NCBI RefSeq assembly: GCF_001685025.1
Contig: NZ_MAYU01000001.1
Span: 124,001-188,000 of the forward strand
Source of the DNA: Bacillus sp. FJAT-27225
Lineage (GTDB): Bacteria; Bacillota; Bacilli; Bacillales; Cytobacillaceae
DNA: 64,000 nucleotides
Reading direction: 5' to 3'
Positions 35,858 to 44,147 of this stretch are shown piece after piece (within the stretch, counting starts at the first letter, position 1; every line of letters begins with the position of its first letter). A model generated the notes under the pieces. The model was not told the DNA's origin and searched no databases. It saw only the letters and a list, made by a program, of their open reading frames with translations. Position numbers and translations under genes: made by a program.

Positions 35858-36451
35858 ATGTCCAGTGATGACCAAAAAAGAACAATTGAACTAAAAAAAG
35901 ATACAGTATTACAGTCTGCCATTAAACTTTTTTCGGAGAAGGGGTATGATGCCACGACGATAGGAGAAATTGCCAAAGCTTCAAATGTAAGTTTCGGTAG
36001 TGTTTCCACCTATTATGGGAACAAGGAAGAACTTTTCATAGCCTGTATATCCAAACCTGCCGAAACTCTTTTGGAAGAGATGCTTATGTTTAATACACAC
36101 CCTTATTCATTCAAAGAAGAACTAACCCAAATGATTAAAAAACATATTGAACTTTTTTCCATCCAGAAAGACTATTTGCGCTTGCTGGTGCAGGTAAATG
36201 GCCATCACGAGAGGTTTCCAAAAGCATTTGAAATAGCAAATACATATACTGAAAAACTAAATAAAAAAATCGCATCATTCGTTCGCAATGGGCAATCAGC
36301 GGAGCAATTAATTTCCGGTGATGCTGAAAACATTGCTATTGCCTATATTAGTTTGCTGTTTGGGCTGCGGTTATCTTATGCTGATGATCCAACAACAGAA
36401 GATTGGCGAGAATTTGTGGAAATTGCCTTGCGCTTATTTGGACCGAAATAA
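35858..36451 (+). CDS. TetR/AcrR family repressor
   Basis: A 197-aa one-component regulator. N-terminal helix-turn-helix: VLQSAIKLFSEKGYDATTIG, EIAKASNVSFGSVSTYYGNK and EELF. The C-terminal ligand domain is helical and unassigned. ATG 35858 with GAAGGGAG upstream is preferred over the frame from 35822, which overlaps the operator. It should repress itself and the downstream MFS gene through the identical palindromes at 35819 and 36476. Confidence 0.93.
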   Translation: MSSDDQKRTIELKKDTVLQSAIKLFSEKGYDATTIGEIAKASNVSFGSVSTYYGNKEELFIACISKPAETLLEEMLMFNTHPYSFKEELTQMIKKHIELFSIQKDYLRLLVQVNGHHERFPKAFEIANTYTEKLNKKIASFVRNGQSAEQLISGDAENIAIAYISLLFGLRLSYADDPTTEDWREFVEIALRLFGPK

Positions 36452-36466
36452 TCGGTCCTTTTATTT
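36440..36466 (+). terminator. Terminator or attenuating hairpin
   Basis: GGACCG / CGGTCC stem over the tetR stop codon followed by TTTTATTT. It separates tetR from the MFS operator and promoter. Confidence 0.7.
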
Positions 36467-36475
36467 CAATTCAAA

Positions 36476-36495
36476 TTGATTGATTAATCAATCAA
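36476..36495 (+). promoter_or_regulatory. TetR operator (site 2)
   Basis: Twenty-base perfect palindrome TTGATTGATTAATCAATCAA ending 13 bases before the MFS ATG. It is the same core as site 1 and, by position, the likely repressor target controlling the pump. Confidence 0.82.
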
Positions 36496-36508
36496 AAGGA
36501 GGCTTTCT

Positions 36509-37765
36509 ATGAAACTACTTTTTACTTTTAATAGGACAATCCGTACGAGAATGCTTTTAAACTTTGTTTCCAACACAGGTTCCGCTATGGTCATGCCTTA
36601 TACTGTTGTTTATTTTTCAAATAAAATCGGTACTGCCATGACTACGGCAACCATTCTATTAGTGGGTATTTTCAGTTTGCTGGGTTATCTGATTGGGGGA
36701 AGAGTGACTGACAGCGTCGGAAGGAAGAGTGTGATCCTGTTTAGCGAAATCGTTGCAGGACTGGGCTTTTTATTTATTAGTTATTTTAATTCTTTAAATC
36801 ATTTCTCTGCTGTTCCAATAATCGTTTTATTTTGCATCATTTATTTTTGTGAAAGTGCTGCTAATCCAGCCTATTCTGCATTAATCATAGATGCTAGTGA
36901 AGAACATGATAGAAGGGCAGTTTATACATATTTTATGTGGATCTCAACGGTCGCGTTTGCGATGGGAAGCGTGTTGGGAGGGTTCTTTTTTGAAAACTAT
37001 TCTGTTCTTTTATTCTTTATAGTAGGTGCATTATCTCTAACTTCTGCTTTTTGTACTCATTTTTTTATTGAAGAGACAAATGTATTAAGGCCAAAAATAC
37101 ATGGCCAAATTAACAAAAGACAGGTTGGATGGATAGGTATAGGTGCCTCGCAAATTCTCATTTTGCTATGTACCGGAAAGCTTTTACTTACTATATTGAC
37201 TGAACAATTTCCTAACTACCTGACAATCCGAATTGTTTCAAATTATCCAATTGGAATTATTACAGGCTATAATATGGTTGGTTATTTGAATCTGGAAGAT
37301 ACATTGATAACAGCTTTTGTAGCGGGAATTATCATTAAAGCCACATCCAAATTTTCTGAGAAAGCTGCTTTGCTGACCGGACTCATTCTGTTTGTCGCCG
37401 GATATGTTTCTCTAAGTTATTTTATCCAACCCGTTTTCTTATTCCTTGGGATGATGTTTATATCGATTGGAAGCTTAATTTACGTGCCAACGCTGCAATC
37501 GATTATCGCTAAAACCATTCCTGAGGAATCTCGAGGCTCCCATTTATCCATATTGGGTTTTATGGGCGCATTAGGTGGCATGTTAGCCAGTTTATTTATT
37601 TGGGGGATGGAGCATATCCCTGAGTTTGGAATTACTTGTATCTATATATTCATTGGAATTTGCATTATTTATAATTACAGTTTTGCATATAGGCTTGTAA
37701 GTATGAAGGATAAAAAGCAAACTGCTTCCATCCACCATCAGAATGAACAGCTTTTTGACATTTAA
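36509..37765 (+). CDS. MFS transporter, TetR-regulated
   Basis: A 418-aa twelve-helix major facilitator. Motif A is GGRVTDSVGRKS (residues about 69-80); a repeat of motif A is weak in the second half. The N-terminal part (NFVSNTGSAMVMPYTVVYFSN) resembles drug exporters of the DHA1 type. An unusual loop between helices 6 and 7 contains FPNYLTIRIVSNYPIGIITG. Adjacent TetR gene and shared operator imply ligand-inducible efflux. Confidence 0.88.
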   Translation: MKLLFTFNRTIRTRMLLNFVSNTGSAMVMPYTVVYFSNKIGTAMTTATILLVGIFSLLGYLIGGRVTDSVGRKSVILFSEIVAGLGFLFISYFNSLNHFSAVPIIVLFCIIYFCESAANPAYSALIIDASEEHDRRAVYTYFMWISTVAFAMGSVLGGFFFENYSVLLFFIVGALSLTSAFCTHFFIEETNVLRPKIHGQINKRQVGWIGIGASQILILLCTGKLLLTILTEQFPNYLTIRIVSNYPIGIITGYNMVGYLNLEDTLITAFVAGIIIKATSKFSEKAALLTGLILFVAGYVSLSYFIQPVFLFLGMMFISIGSLIYVPTLQSIIAKTIPEESRGSHLSILGFMGALGGMLASLFIWGMEHIPEFGITCIYIFIGICIIYNYSFAYRLVSMKDKKQTASIHHQNEQLFDI

Positions 37766-37786
37766 CATAAAGATGCTCTAAAAAAT

Positions 37787-37820
37787 ACGCGGTTATCCAG
37801 GAAGGATTCATCGCGTTTTT
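37787..37820 (+). terminator. Terminator hairpin, dispersed repeat family copy 3
   Basis: ACGCGGTTATCC / GGATTCATCGCGT stem and T5, followed by the family flank GTTGAATTCC. It ends the MFS gene. Confidence 0.82.
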
Positions 37821-37860
37821 GTTGAATTCCTTACTATGCTAACTTTAAGGGGGAAAGAAT

Positions 37861-38277
37861 GTGAGAGAAAAACTAGTAAGGGTAGGAACAACGTATATCC
37901 CAGTTACCAATGTTGAGGTTTCGACGGAATGGTATGTATTAAATTTAGATGCAGAGGTAAGTTATAAGGATGAAGATAAGGCCATTATTAACCTGGCAAA
38001 CCAAAGCTTTTTTCTCGTTAAATCGAATAAGGGACAAACGGCAAATTTTTATGACTGTTATGGCCAGGAACGATTCTCGATGACATTTGAAGTGAATGGA
38101 TTACCTGCGTTGGAATCGATACATGATGATTTCGTCAACAAAAAAATGAAAGTTGGCGAAATTGAGGACAGAGGACACTCTGGAAGGAACTTTGTATTCC
38201 ATGACCCAGACGGCAACAAATTCGACGTTTGGAGTGAATTAAGCCCAAGTTTTAAAGATAAGTTTATTTCTCAATGA
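37861..38277 (+). CDS. VOC superfamily protein
   Basis: A 138-aa vicinal-oxygen-chelate protein starting at GTG with AAGGGGGA upstream. The first module has YIPVTNVEVSTEWYVLNLDAEV; the second ends NFVFHDPDGNKFDVWSEL, giving the usual C-terminal E ligand. Similar in size to glyoxalase-type resistance proteins. Standalone. Confidence 0.84.
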   Translation: MREKLVRVGTTYIPVTNVEVSTEWYVLNLDAEVSYKDEDKAIINLANQSFFLVKSNKGQTANFYDCYGQERFSMTFEVNGLPALESIHDDFVNKKMKVGEIEDRGHSGRNFVFHDPDGNKFDVWSELSPSFKDKFISQ

Positions 38278-38627
38278 GAATTCAATATTACAAGATTCTC
38301 GTTAGTTAGCCTGACAAGTGGCTTATAAAAAATAACATACATAAAAATGAGCAATTGCTGCCTGTGGGGATTGAGAGGAGTAGGGGAAACTGATTTTTTA
38401 AGATCAGCCGCCAACTACACAGAACATATTGGAATAAGGCTGTTTTTCTGTAAGTTAACATACTTACTGATTAGATAACAGGTGAGCTTTCTCCGAAAGA
38501 ATTTTTATATAGGAACTTATAGTGGTTACGTACATACGGAACCACTTCTTAATCTTCCTCAAGGGCAGTTTTTTATAGCCTAGGAGGTTCTTTCCGGATA
38601 TAAAGCCCAGTTTTAAGGGGAAATGGA
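38278..38627. other. Intergenic stretch with a small hairpin
   Basis: About 350 bases without a gene. Contains an inverted repeat AGTGGTT / AACCACT (about 38520-38548) with no T-run, and a TAGGAGG block at 38580 that does not precede a usable frame. Confidence 0.5.
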
Positions 38628-39134
38628 GTGCCAGAAATGATAAAAAAGCGAGTTCATTCTTATATCCGAGATGTAGGATTTACGTTAGGAAACACACTAA
38701 TACTTGCAATTGGCGGGTATGCGATCATTGGTTTCATAATATTATTTGTACAATCTGGTTGGGGAGTCAACAGTGGAAATACGGCGGGAGCACTACTGGG
38801 ATTTATATTAGGCATACTAATGGTAACAGTGTCCGTTAAAGGGACACTGGGAATACCTGCAAGATTTGACCAAACAACCGGGCAAAAGAAACAAAACTTG
38901 AAAGCAATCGGAACGAAGACACAATTGACTATACGGTGGATTATACGATATGGATATATTCCAATTGGAATAACAACGTGGTGGATATTTGCCAGTTTTG
39001 TTGGGGAGTTTTTCTTTTTCATATTTGGTCCTTATGTGATTTATACGATGGTTGATTTATTGGTGTTAAAGAGAAGTGGGGGATCAGAAACTCTAACTGA
39101 TAAGTGGTTAGGGACACGGGTTGTAGAAACTTAA
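38628..39134 (+). CDS. RDD-like membrane protein
   Basis: A 168-aa membrane protein with about four helices (LILAIGGYAIIGFIILFVQ; ALLGFILGILMVTVSV; IIRYGYIPIGITTWWIFASF; FFFFIFGPYVIYTMVDLL). Its tail DKWLGTRVV resembles the C-terminus of RDD-family proteins, though the N-terminal R/D signature is weak. GTG 38628 or ATG 38637 are possible starts; GGGG and GGAG lie upstream respectively. Function unknown. Confidence 0.72.
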   Translation: MPEMIKKRVHSYIRDVGFTLGNTLILAIGGYAIIGFIILFVQSGWGVNSGNTAGALLGFILGILMVTVSVKGTLGIPARFDQTTGQKKQNLKAIGTKTQLTIRWIIRYGYIPIGITTWWIFASFVGEFFFFIFGPYVIYTMVDLLVLKRSGGSETLTDKWLGTRVVET

Positions 39135-39148
39135 AGGAGATAATTTTA

Positions 39149-39200
39149 TGAAAAAATAAATAAGCCTTAAACACAAGAGCTCTACAGCTGAGCTCTTTAA
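39149..39200 (+). other. Three-codon ORF followed by hairpin
   Basis: TTAAAGGAGA is followed by ATG AAA AAA TAA (39149-39160), a well-primed start that stops after three codons. A hairpin AAGAGCTC / GAGCTCTT (39175-39197) follows. It may be the decayed start of a former gene or a leader-like element. Confidence 0.4.
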
Positions 39201-39313
39201 AATCCCCCTCGTCAGCCAGCAATTTAAATTCTGCCCTCCAGGCATCTAGGCAGATGTACCTTCTTCCATATTTTTGCATAAGATAACCCAAACATCTGTG
39301 GAGGGGATAAAAG

Positions 39314-39889
39314 ATGTACAATTCTCCAAACGGATTTCCTTATCAAAATCCGTATTATTCAGTTAGCCCCAACTACTATTATGCAAATCAGCCAGGTTAT
39401 TGGGCAAACCATAGCCAAGGTTACAGGATGCCTACCGGTCAAACAATAAAGGACTATGGCCCATCTCCATTTGTAATAAATATTAATGAAGCAGCACGGC
39501 AAAACAATACATTCCGTACAGCGCTTTGGACAGGAACTCATTTACAGGTAACCTTAATGAGTATAAAGGTTGGCGAAGATATCGGCTTGGAAATTCATCC
39601 GAACCTTGATCAATTCCTACGTGTTGAACAAGGCCAGGGAGTCGTCCGGATGGGAAGAAGCCAAAATAATTTAAATTTTGTCCGCAATGTTGAAGATGAT
39701 TCAGCAATCTTTATACCGGCTGGAACGTGGCATAATGTGACCAATACTGGAAGGGTGCCGATAAAGCTATATTCCATTTATGCGCCTCCGCAGCATCCAT
39801 TCGGAACTGTCCATCAAACAAAAGCGGATGCGATGGCCGCGGAACAACAACATCACAGACTGCCTGAAAGTACGTATTTTTACTATTAA
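39314..39889 (+). CDS. Cupin domain protein (probably spore-associated)
   Basis: A 191-aa protein: a Tyr/Asn/Pro-rich N-terminal tail (about 1-45, with PYYSVSPNYYYANQPGY) followed by a cupin beta-barrel with the motif EIHPNLDQFLRVEQGQG (residues 94-110) and FIPAGTWHNVTNTG. It lacks one of the usual metal histidines in motif 1. The Tyr-rich, coat-like tail suggests a spore surface protein by analogy; not proven. GGAGGGG ribosome binding site. Confidence 0.83.
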   Translation: MYNSPNGFPYQNPYYSVSPNYYYANQPGYWANHSQGYRMPTGQTIKDYGPSPFVININEAARQNNTFRTALWTGTHLQVTLMSIKVGEDIGLEIHPNLDQFLRVEQGQGVVRMGRSQNNLNFVRNVEDDSAIFIPAGTWHNVTNTGRVPIKLYSIYAPPQHPFGTVHQTKADAMAAEQQHHRLPESTYFYY

Positions 39890-39969
39890 AAGAGAACTCT
39901 GATGGATGCCATATTGGCAAGCGGGTCAGTATTGCAAGAAACAATTGTCATAATTAAACGGATTAGAAT

Positions 39970-39999
39970 CGGCAGCACCATACGCTGCCGTTTTTATTT
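39970..39999 (+). terminator. Rho-independent terminator
   Basis: CGGCAGC / GCTGCCG stem, seven-base loop, T5. It ends the cupin gene. Confidence 0.85.
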
Positions 40000-40278
40000 C
40001 AGCATAAATGTCTATACCGAAGTTCGTTAAAAAGAGGATTGCTGCATATTCTTATCGAATTCCTTAACAAACTAACGAATCGGATTATTACTAAGGATTT
40101 GAAAGGGGAGGGTGTAATGGTATTCGAGATAGTGATTTCCGGAAATGTATGAAGAGGATTATGGATATATTTCTTAACTTCATATAAAAGCATGCTGACA
40201 GTAGAAATAGACAGTCAGATAGCTTTCAATCACGTTTTTAAAGAAAGTTTACATAAAATCGCGTATGGCCGATTCAAA

Positions 40279-40313
40279 CTAAAAGGACTAAATAGTATTT
40301 CTATTTAATCCTT
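40279..40313 (-). terminator. Terminator of the spore-protein-like gene
   Basis: On the minus strand, AAGGATTAAATAG / CTATTTAGTCCTT with one mismatch, followed by TTAGTTT. Confidence 0.6.
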
Positions 40314-40358
40314 AGTCTGAAGTGATTATTTATTTTTTTCAAAAGGTCTAAAAATGCT

Positions 40359-40505
40359 CTAATCCCTCATTGCGCCAGCTTCCCGGGAAGTCATCGCTCC
40401 TTGTCCTGCGTTTACATCTCTTTGAATATCCTGTTTTACTTTTTGTGGACTGGTACCGGCTGTTTTGTTGGTGTTGGTTTTTTGCTGTTGATTCTGCTTC
40501 ATCAT
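40359..40505 (-). CDS. Small Gln/Asn/Thr-rich protein, gamma-SASP-like (48 aa)
   Basis: A 48-aa reading frame with tandem ATG start and a very strong AGGAGGA site. The N-terminal half is rich in Q, N, T and K (KQNQQQKTNTNKTAGTSPQ) and continues VKQDIQRDVN, the composition of gamma-type small acid-soluble spore proteins. It is shorter than SspE (about 84 aa) and has no repeat. A sigma-G-like promoter lies at 40556-40584. If correct it would be made in the forespore. Function by analogy only. Confidence 0.68.
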   Translation of the reverse strand: MMKQNQQQKTNTNKTAGTSPQKVKQDIQRDVNAGQGAMTSREAGAMRD

Positions 40506-40555
40506 TATCCTCCTCCTATTACTTGGATACCATTTATTTTGTACAGGAGATATAG

Positions 40556-40584
40556 AAATATGTATTAAGCCCTTATAGTTATGA
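40556..40584 (-). promoter_or_regulatory. Candidate sigma-G-like promoter
   Basis: On the minus strand, TCATA, a 17-base spacer, then CATATTT, close to the GHATR / CATNHTA pattern. It is 51 bases upstream of the tandem ATG of the spore-protein-like gene. Both boxes deviate by one base, so this is tentative. Confidence 0.35.
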
Positions 40585-40660
40585 ATACGCTATTAACTTT
40601 ATAATTACTGCATTCACAGGTTCGATAATGCAGAATAAACAACAGAAGAAATAATAAATA

Positions 40661-40677
40661 TACTATATTTTATAGTA
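40661..40677. promoter_or_regulatory. Inverted repeat upstream of acetyltransferase
   Basis: TACTATA-TTT-TATAGTA, a 17-base symmetric site, 78 bases ahead of the GNAT start. A possible operator; no regulator is encoded next to it. Confidence 0.4.
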
Positions 40678-40754
40678 AAAGATCTATAAAGCCATTTCCA
40701 CCTCGAAAGAGATAAATGAAATGTCAGCAAAGGAAAGATAAGGAGAATTCTAAA

Positions 40755-41186
40755 ATGGAAATCAGAGAAGCTCATCTTAATGATGCTAACGAATTAACTT
40801 CCTTAATGGTCCATCTTGGTTATCCCACCACAGTTGAAAATATGAAAATCCGATTTAGCAAAATTAAAACCCATCCAGATTATAAAACTTTAGTAGCTTC
40901 TTATGAAGGTAGAGTAGTTGGAATGATTGGACTAATGAAAGTGCATTATTTTGAGAGGGATGGAGTCTATATACGAATTGCGGCTCTCGTTGTAGACCCG
41001 AATTTTCGCAACAAAGGTATTGGAAACAAATTGATAGAAGAAGCAGAGAGCTGGGCAAGAAAAATTGGAGCTTCGGGAATCACTTTAAATAGCGGAAACC
41101 GGGCTGAAAGAAAAAGCGCACATACATTTTATAAAAATAGAGGTTATGAGGAAAGAAGTATTGGATTTGTAAAAAACATGGATTAG
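40755..41186 (+). CDS. GNAT family N-acetyltransferase
   Basis: A 143-aa acetyltransferase. Acetyl-CoA loop VDPNFRNKGIGNKLIEEAES, then ITLNSGNRAERKSAHTFYKNRGY. ATG 40755 with AAGGAGA upstream is preferred over the frame from 40716. It is followed after 13 bases by a methyltransferase gene; both probably form one transcript. Confidence 0.9.
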   Translation: MEIREAHLNDANELTSLMVHLGYPTTVENMKIRFSKIKTHPDYKTLVASYEGRVVGMIGLMKVHYFERDGVYIRIAALVVDPNFRNKGIGNKLIEEAESWARKIGASGITLNSGNRAERKSAHTFYKNRGYEERSIGFVKNMD

Positions 41187-41199
41187 AAAGAGGTGAAAT

Positions 41200-41907
41200 A
41201 TGAAGGACAAAGTTAAGGATACCTTTAATCAACTTGCTAGGATTTACGAGAATACAGTCGATACAACGAGTTTGTATAATACTGAATACGAAAGGCCTTC
41301 AATGTTAGAGCAGTTACCGCAAGACTTAAAAACTATGAAGGTCCTTGATGCTGGCTGTGCGGCTGGATGGTATACACTCCAATTAGTCAACCGAGGAGCC
41401 AATGTAGTTGCAACTGATATTAGTCCTGAAATGGTTAGCTCAACCAGAAGGCGCGTCGGAGACAAGGCGGATGTTCTTTGTTTGGATTTAGAAGGAAAAC
41501 TGCCTTTCGAAGAGAACTCATTTGATTTGATCATAAGTTCATTAACCCTTCATTATATAAGGGACTGGAACGATACATTTAGTGAATTCCAACGAATATT
41601 AAAGCCAAATGGTGTCTTTTTGTTTTCGATTCACCATCCTTTTACCGATATTCATCTACTCAAAGATGCCAACTATTTCTCTACTGAATTGATTTTGGAC
41701 AAGTGGTATAAAGAAGGTAAATACTTTGAGGTCCCATTTTACCGCAGGCCCCTTCACAAAATTTTAAATGAAACAATTACCTATTTTTCGATTGAAAAAA
41801 TCATTGAGCCCAAACCCACAATGGCATTCAAAAAACGAGCACCGGATAAATATGAAAGTCTTATGAAAAAACCTCAATTCCTAATCATTAAGGCATATTT
41901 AAATTAA
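41200..41907 (+). CDS. Class I SAM-dependent methyltransferase
   Basis: A 235-aa methyltransferase with motif I VLDAGCAAGWYTLQL (residues 48-62), motif II VVATDISPEMV, and FDLIISSLTLHYIRDW, the Methyltransf_11 signature. GAGGTG ribosome binding site. Complete, in contrast to the broken methyltransferase at 7366. Probable small-molecule substrate; coupled to the acetyltransferase upstream. Confidence 0.9.
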   Translation: MKDKVKDTFNQLARIYENTVDTTSLYNTEYERPSMLEQLPQDLKTMKVLDAGCAAGWYTLQLVNRGANVVATDISPEMVSSTRRRVGDKADVLCLDLEGKLPFEENSFDLIISSLTLHYIRDWNDTFSEFQRILKPNGVFLFSIHHPFTDIHLLKDANYFSTELILDKWYKEGKYFEVPFYRRPLHKILNETITYFSIEKIIEPKPTMAFKKRAPDKYESLMKKPQFLIIKAYLN

Positions 41908-42004
41908 TTGGACTACTTTCAATCAAAGGTTGGGGTGTGTATGGAGGATCAACTCAAAACGTGCTGACAGGGAAGTCAGGTTTAACCATTTCCAACTTGT
42001 ATAG

Positions 42005-42060
42005 GAAAATGCACCACAATTTGTAGGTGTACAATGGCTGTTGTACCCCCACAATTTACA
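42005..42060. mobile_element. Solo IS110-type end remnant
   Basis: AAAATGCACC(A)CAATTT, a six-base variable stretch, then GTACAATGGCTGTTGTACCCC. The same text flanks the decayed IS110 transposase at 44714-44768. Contains the hairpin GTACAA / TTGTAC. No transposase lies here, so it is a leftover terminal segment. Confidence 0.6.
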
Positions 42061-42116
42061 AGGCTTGTTAATATTCAACTAGTTTTTTGTCTTTTTTTGG
42101 AAGAAAGGGGATCGGT

Positions 42117-42365
42117 ATGAAAAGAAAAGTATCTTATATTATTTTATTATTACTACCAGGATTATTTTTTGCCGTAGATTTAAATCTTGCCAAAGTAAAC
42201 AAACCTCCACTTTTTGTTATTACGACTGCTATGTATAAGGATGGAGGAACAAAAGAATATAAAGGTCTTGGCTATAAGGTGATTGATTATAATGAATTAG
42301 ATGGTGAAGGCAGACAGGATGTCGTTTTCGTTTCACCCTTTTTTAAGGTTGGTCAACCAAAGTAA
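42117..42365 (+). CDS. Small exported protein (82 aa)
   Basis: N-terminal hydrophobic signal or anchor (VSYIILLLLPGLFFAVDL) followed by a short domain with PPLFVITTAMYKDGGTKEYK and GYKVIDYNELDGEGRQDVV. ATG 42117 with AAAGGGGAT upstream. I recall similar short proteins in bacilli but no named family. Not part of an obvious operon. Confidence 0.7.
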   Translation: MKRKVSYIILLLLPGLFFAVDLNLAKVNKPPLFVITTAMYKDGGTKEYKGLGYKVIDYNELDGEGRQDVVFVSPFFKVGQPK

Positions 42366-42420
42366 AAATAATCAGGATTATAGAAAATCAACCATCTTAA
42401 ACTATTGGCCGGTTAAACAC

Positions 42421-42545
42421 TTTAATTAAATTCAAGAAAAAGCTTAGTTCCTAACGGAGCTAGGTCTATTTTATTTTCGATAAACAAAAAGCACCGCAAA
42501 AATACGGTGCAAATTGATAGGCATTTACTTTACACTTTTATTTTT
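42421..42545. repeat. Composite hairpin repeat, copy A
   Basis: Two hairpins in order: GCTTAGTTCC / GGAGCTAGGTC, then GCACCG / CGGTGC. The same order and flanks (ATTCAA, AAAAAGCACCGCAAAA, TTTACTTTACA) recur at 49700-49830. The second hairpin also works as a terminator for the minus-strand gene at 42573. Confidence 0.75.
42484..42512 (-). terminator. Terminator of the YdjM-like hydrolase
   Basis: On the minus strand GCACCG / CGGTGC with an eight-base loop and TTTTTG tail. Confidence 0.75.
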
Positions 42546-42572
42546 CTTTTCGGACTAGGGATATATAAAGAA

Positions 42573-43199
42573 TTATAGTTCCTTCGATGACACTGGCAGG
42601 AAAAGCTTAATTCCCCGTTTATTCATTGGCATGATTTTTAAATCCGCTATAAGATGACTGATATAGCCCCCTAAACAAGCATAGAAGACACCCTGGATTC
42701 CGAGGGAGGCCTCTAACTTTAAAGCAATAAGCCCGAAAAAAACAACCCCCAGGAGCGAATGGGTGTAACTGCGGTGCGCTGAAAATGACGCGATTATAAT
42801 ATAGACTCCCAGAAGAATTAACCATTGCTCGTCCAAAGACAAACCTCCGGCAATAACTGCAACTCCGGTAATCGTAAGCATATGTTTTTGCTTAATCAAC
42901 GATGCTACCACCATAATCATTGCACCGATTCCGAGTCCCAGCCACCTTTCATTCTCTGTTTTCTCAATAAAGCTGTACAAAATCATGAGCATTCCAATTG
43001 CTTGGGCAGATAAACTGATCACCTTATGCGATAATGTGATTTTGCCTCGGAGCTTCCCATCAATATCTAGATCCGGAAGCAGCCCTGAAATACAACCTAA
43101 TCCAACAAGCAACAGAGTTGCGGATGGAGAGGCTGCAAATGAATTGGCAACAACAAACCCTGTTGCTGATCCTATTGCTGCGTGCGATGTGCCATTCAT
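42573..43199 (-). CDS. Metal-dependent membrane hydrolase, YdjM/DUF457 type
   Basis: A 208-aa membrane protein of the YdjM family. Conserved parts are the N-terminal SHAAIGSATGF, the loop ISGLLPDLDIDGKLRGKITLSH and the later HRSYTHSLLGV. The histidine and aspartate positions could bind metal. Some homologues are called LexA-regulated membrane hydrolases. ATG 43199 has GAGGAG nine bases upstream; ATG 43205 is too close. Confidence 0.87.
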   Translation of the reverse strand: MNGTSHAAIGSATGFVVANSFAASPSATLLLVGLGCISGLLPDLDIDGKLRGKITLSHKVISLSAQAIGMLMILYSFIEKTENERWLGLGIGAMIMVVASLIKQKHMLTITGVAVIAGGLSLDEQWLILLGVYIIIASFSAHRSYTHSLLGVVFFGLIALKLEASLGIQGVFYACLGGYISHLIADLKIMPMNKRGIKLFLPVSSKEL

Positions 43200-43583
43200 A
43201 TTCATTTCTCCTCAAAAAATTTATCGTAGAAAAACAACAAATTCTATTTTACACCAAAACAGGTGTTCTGTAGAGAGGTGATAAATTAAATTATACTGTT
43301 TTTCCATAATGAATTCTTATTCGTAAATTGCATGCTTATTCATTATCTATTTCTCAGCAACGATTTTGCTCTGCATAAGTGGCTAATGATGGTTTCATTA
43401 CAGAGTAATTACATGCTTTTTTATAGAAATCCTTATGGAACATATGGAGGCGGGCTAAGTAAAAGTTGATTTTTTACAGTTATACTATTATCATTTATTT
43501 ATACATAGAAATTCTATATACATAACATAGCTATGCAATGTGGAAAAATTAAATTAATTACTTTATTGAAATGGGAGAGAGTT
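43200..43583. other. Divergent intergenic region
   Basis: AT-rich gap with short palindromic runs near 43500-43530 but no clear promoter, hairpin or ORF. Confidence 0.45.
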
Positions 43584-43838
43584 ATGAAAGGAATAGCTTG
43601 CACTTTGTTGTCTTTTTATTTACTTGTTACTGTATTTTGGATAGGCAATTCACCCTATTTATTTTCAATATGGGGTTTAATTATATGGTATATTTCCATA
43701 GTCTTAGGGGTTATCGTTTATAAACAAATAAGTGATCAAAACAATATAAGAAAACTTATGTTGTATTCAACTTCCTTTATGGTGTTTTTACTTATAGTAA
43801 CTGGGTTAATATACTGGGCTGTTACTTCAATGCCATAA
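43584..43838 (+). CDS. Small membrane protein (84 aa)
   Basis: Three hydrophobic helices (IACTLLSFYLLVTVFWIG; IWGLIIWYISIVLGVIVY; YSTSFMVFLLIVTGLIYW) with short loops. ATG 43584 with GGGAGAGAG upstream is chosen over an upstream frame from 43533. Unrecognised. Confidence 0.7.
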   Translation: MKGIACTLLSFYLLVTVFWIGNSPYLFSIWGLIIWYISIVLGVIVYKQISDQNNIRKLMLYSTSFMVFLLIVTGLIYWAVTSMP

Positions 43839-44147
43839 TGGTTTGTTGATTCGGAAAGGCTCATCAGATTATTTTCAAAATTTCTGATTGGACAAACGAG
43901 GCGGCTATCTTTTGGCCATGCGTGATCAAGAAACCTCTTTATTGTGCTAAGTGAATCTTTTACTTTCCAGCGCGCATAAATGATTTTATTAAAAGAACTG
44001 TATGGTTCTTAGGAAGAGGAATTTAAAAGAAGAGTGGGGATTACACTAAAGAGAAAATGTTGTGATATCATATCCTTACCGAATTAAAGATTTTTCTATT
44101 TGGAGCAACCTTTTGTAGAACACTGACATCAATGGAGGCAAAATACT
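43839..44147. other. Intergenic stretch
   Basis: About 310 bases with no gene. Only weak inverted repeats; the promoter of the VOC gene could not be placed confidently. Confidence 0.45.

Larger units (their letters stand above)
39890..40358. other. Intergenic stretch with terminators and a degenerate repeat
   Basis: No gene. Contains the cupin terminator (39970), a degenerate copy of the dispersed hairpin repeat near 40015-40080 (the flank CGAATTCCTTAACAA is recognisable), and the minus-strand hairpin at 40279 that ends the small spore-protein-like gene. Confidence 0.55.

Noticed and set aside
42005-42060. Riboswitch or tRNA-like structure
   Set aside because: The hairpin is explained by identity to the IS110 end at 44714; no aptamer-like features.
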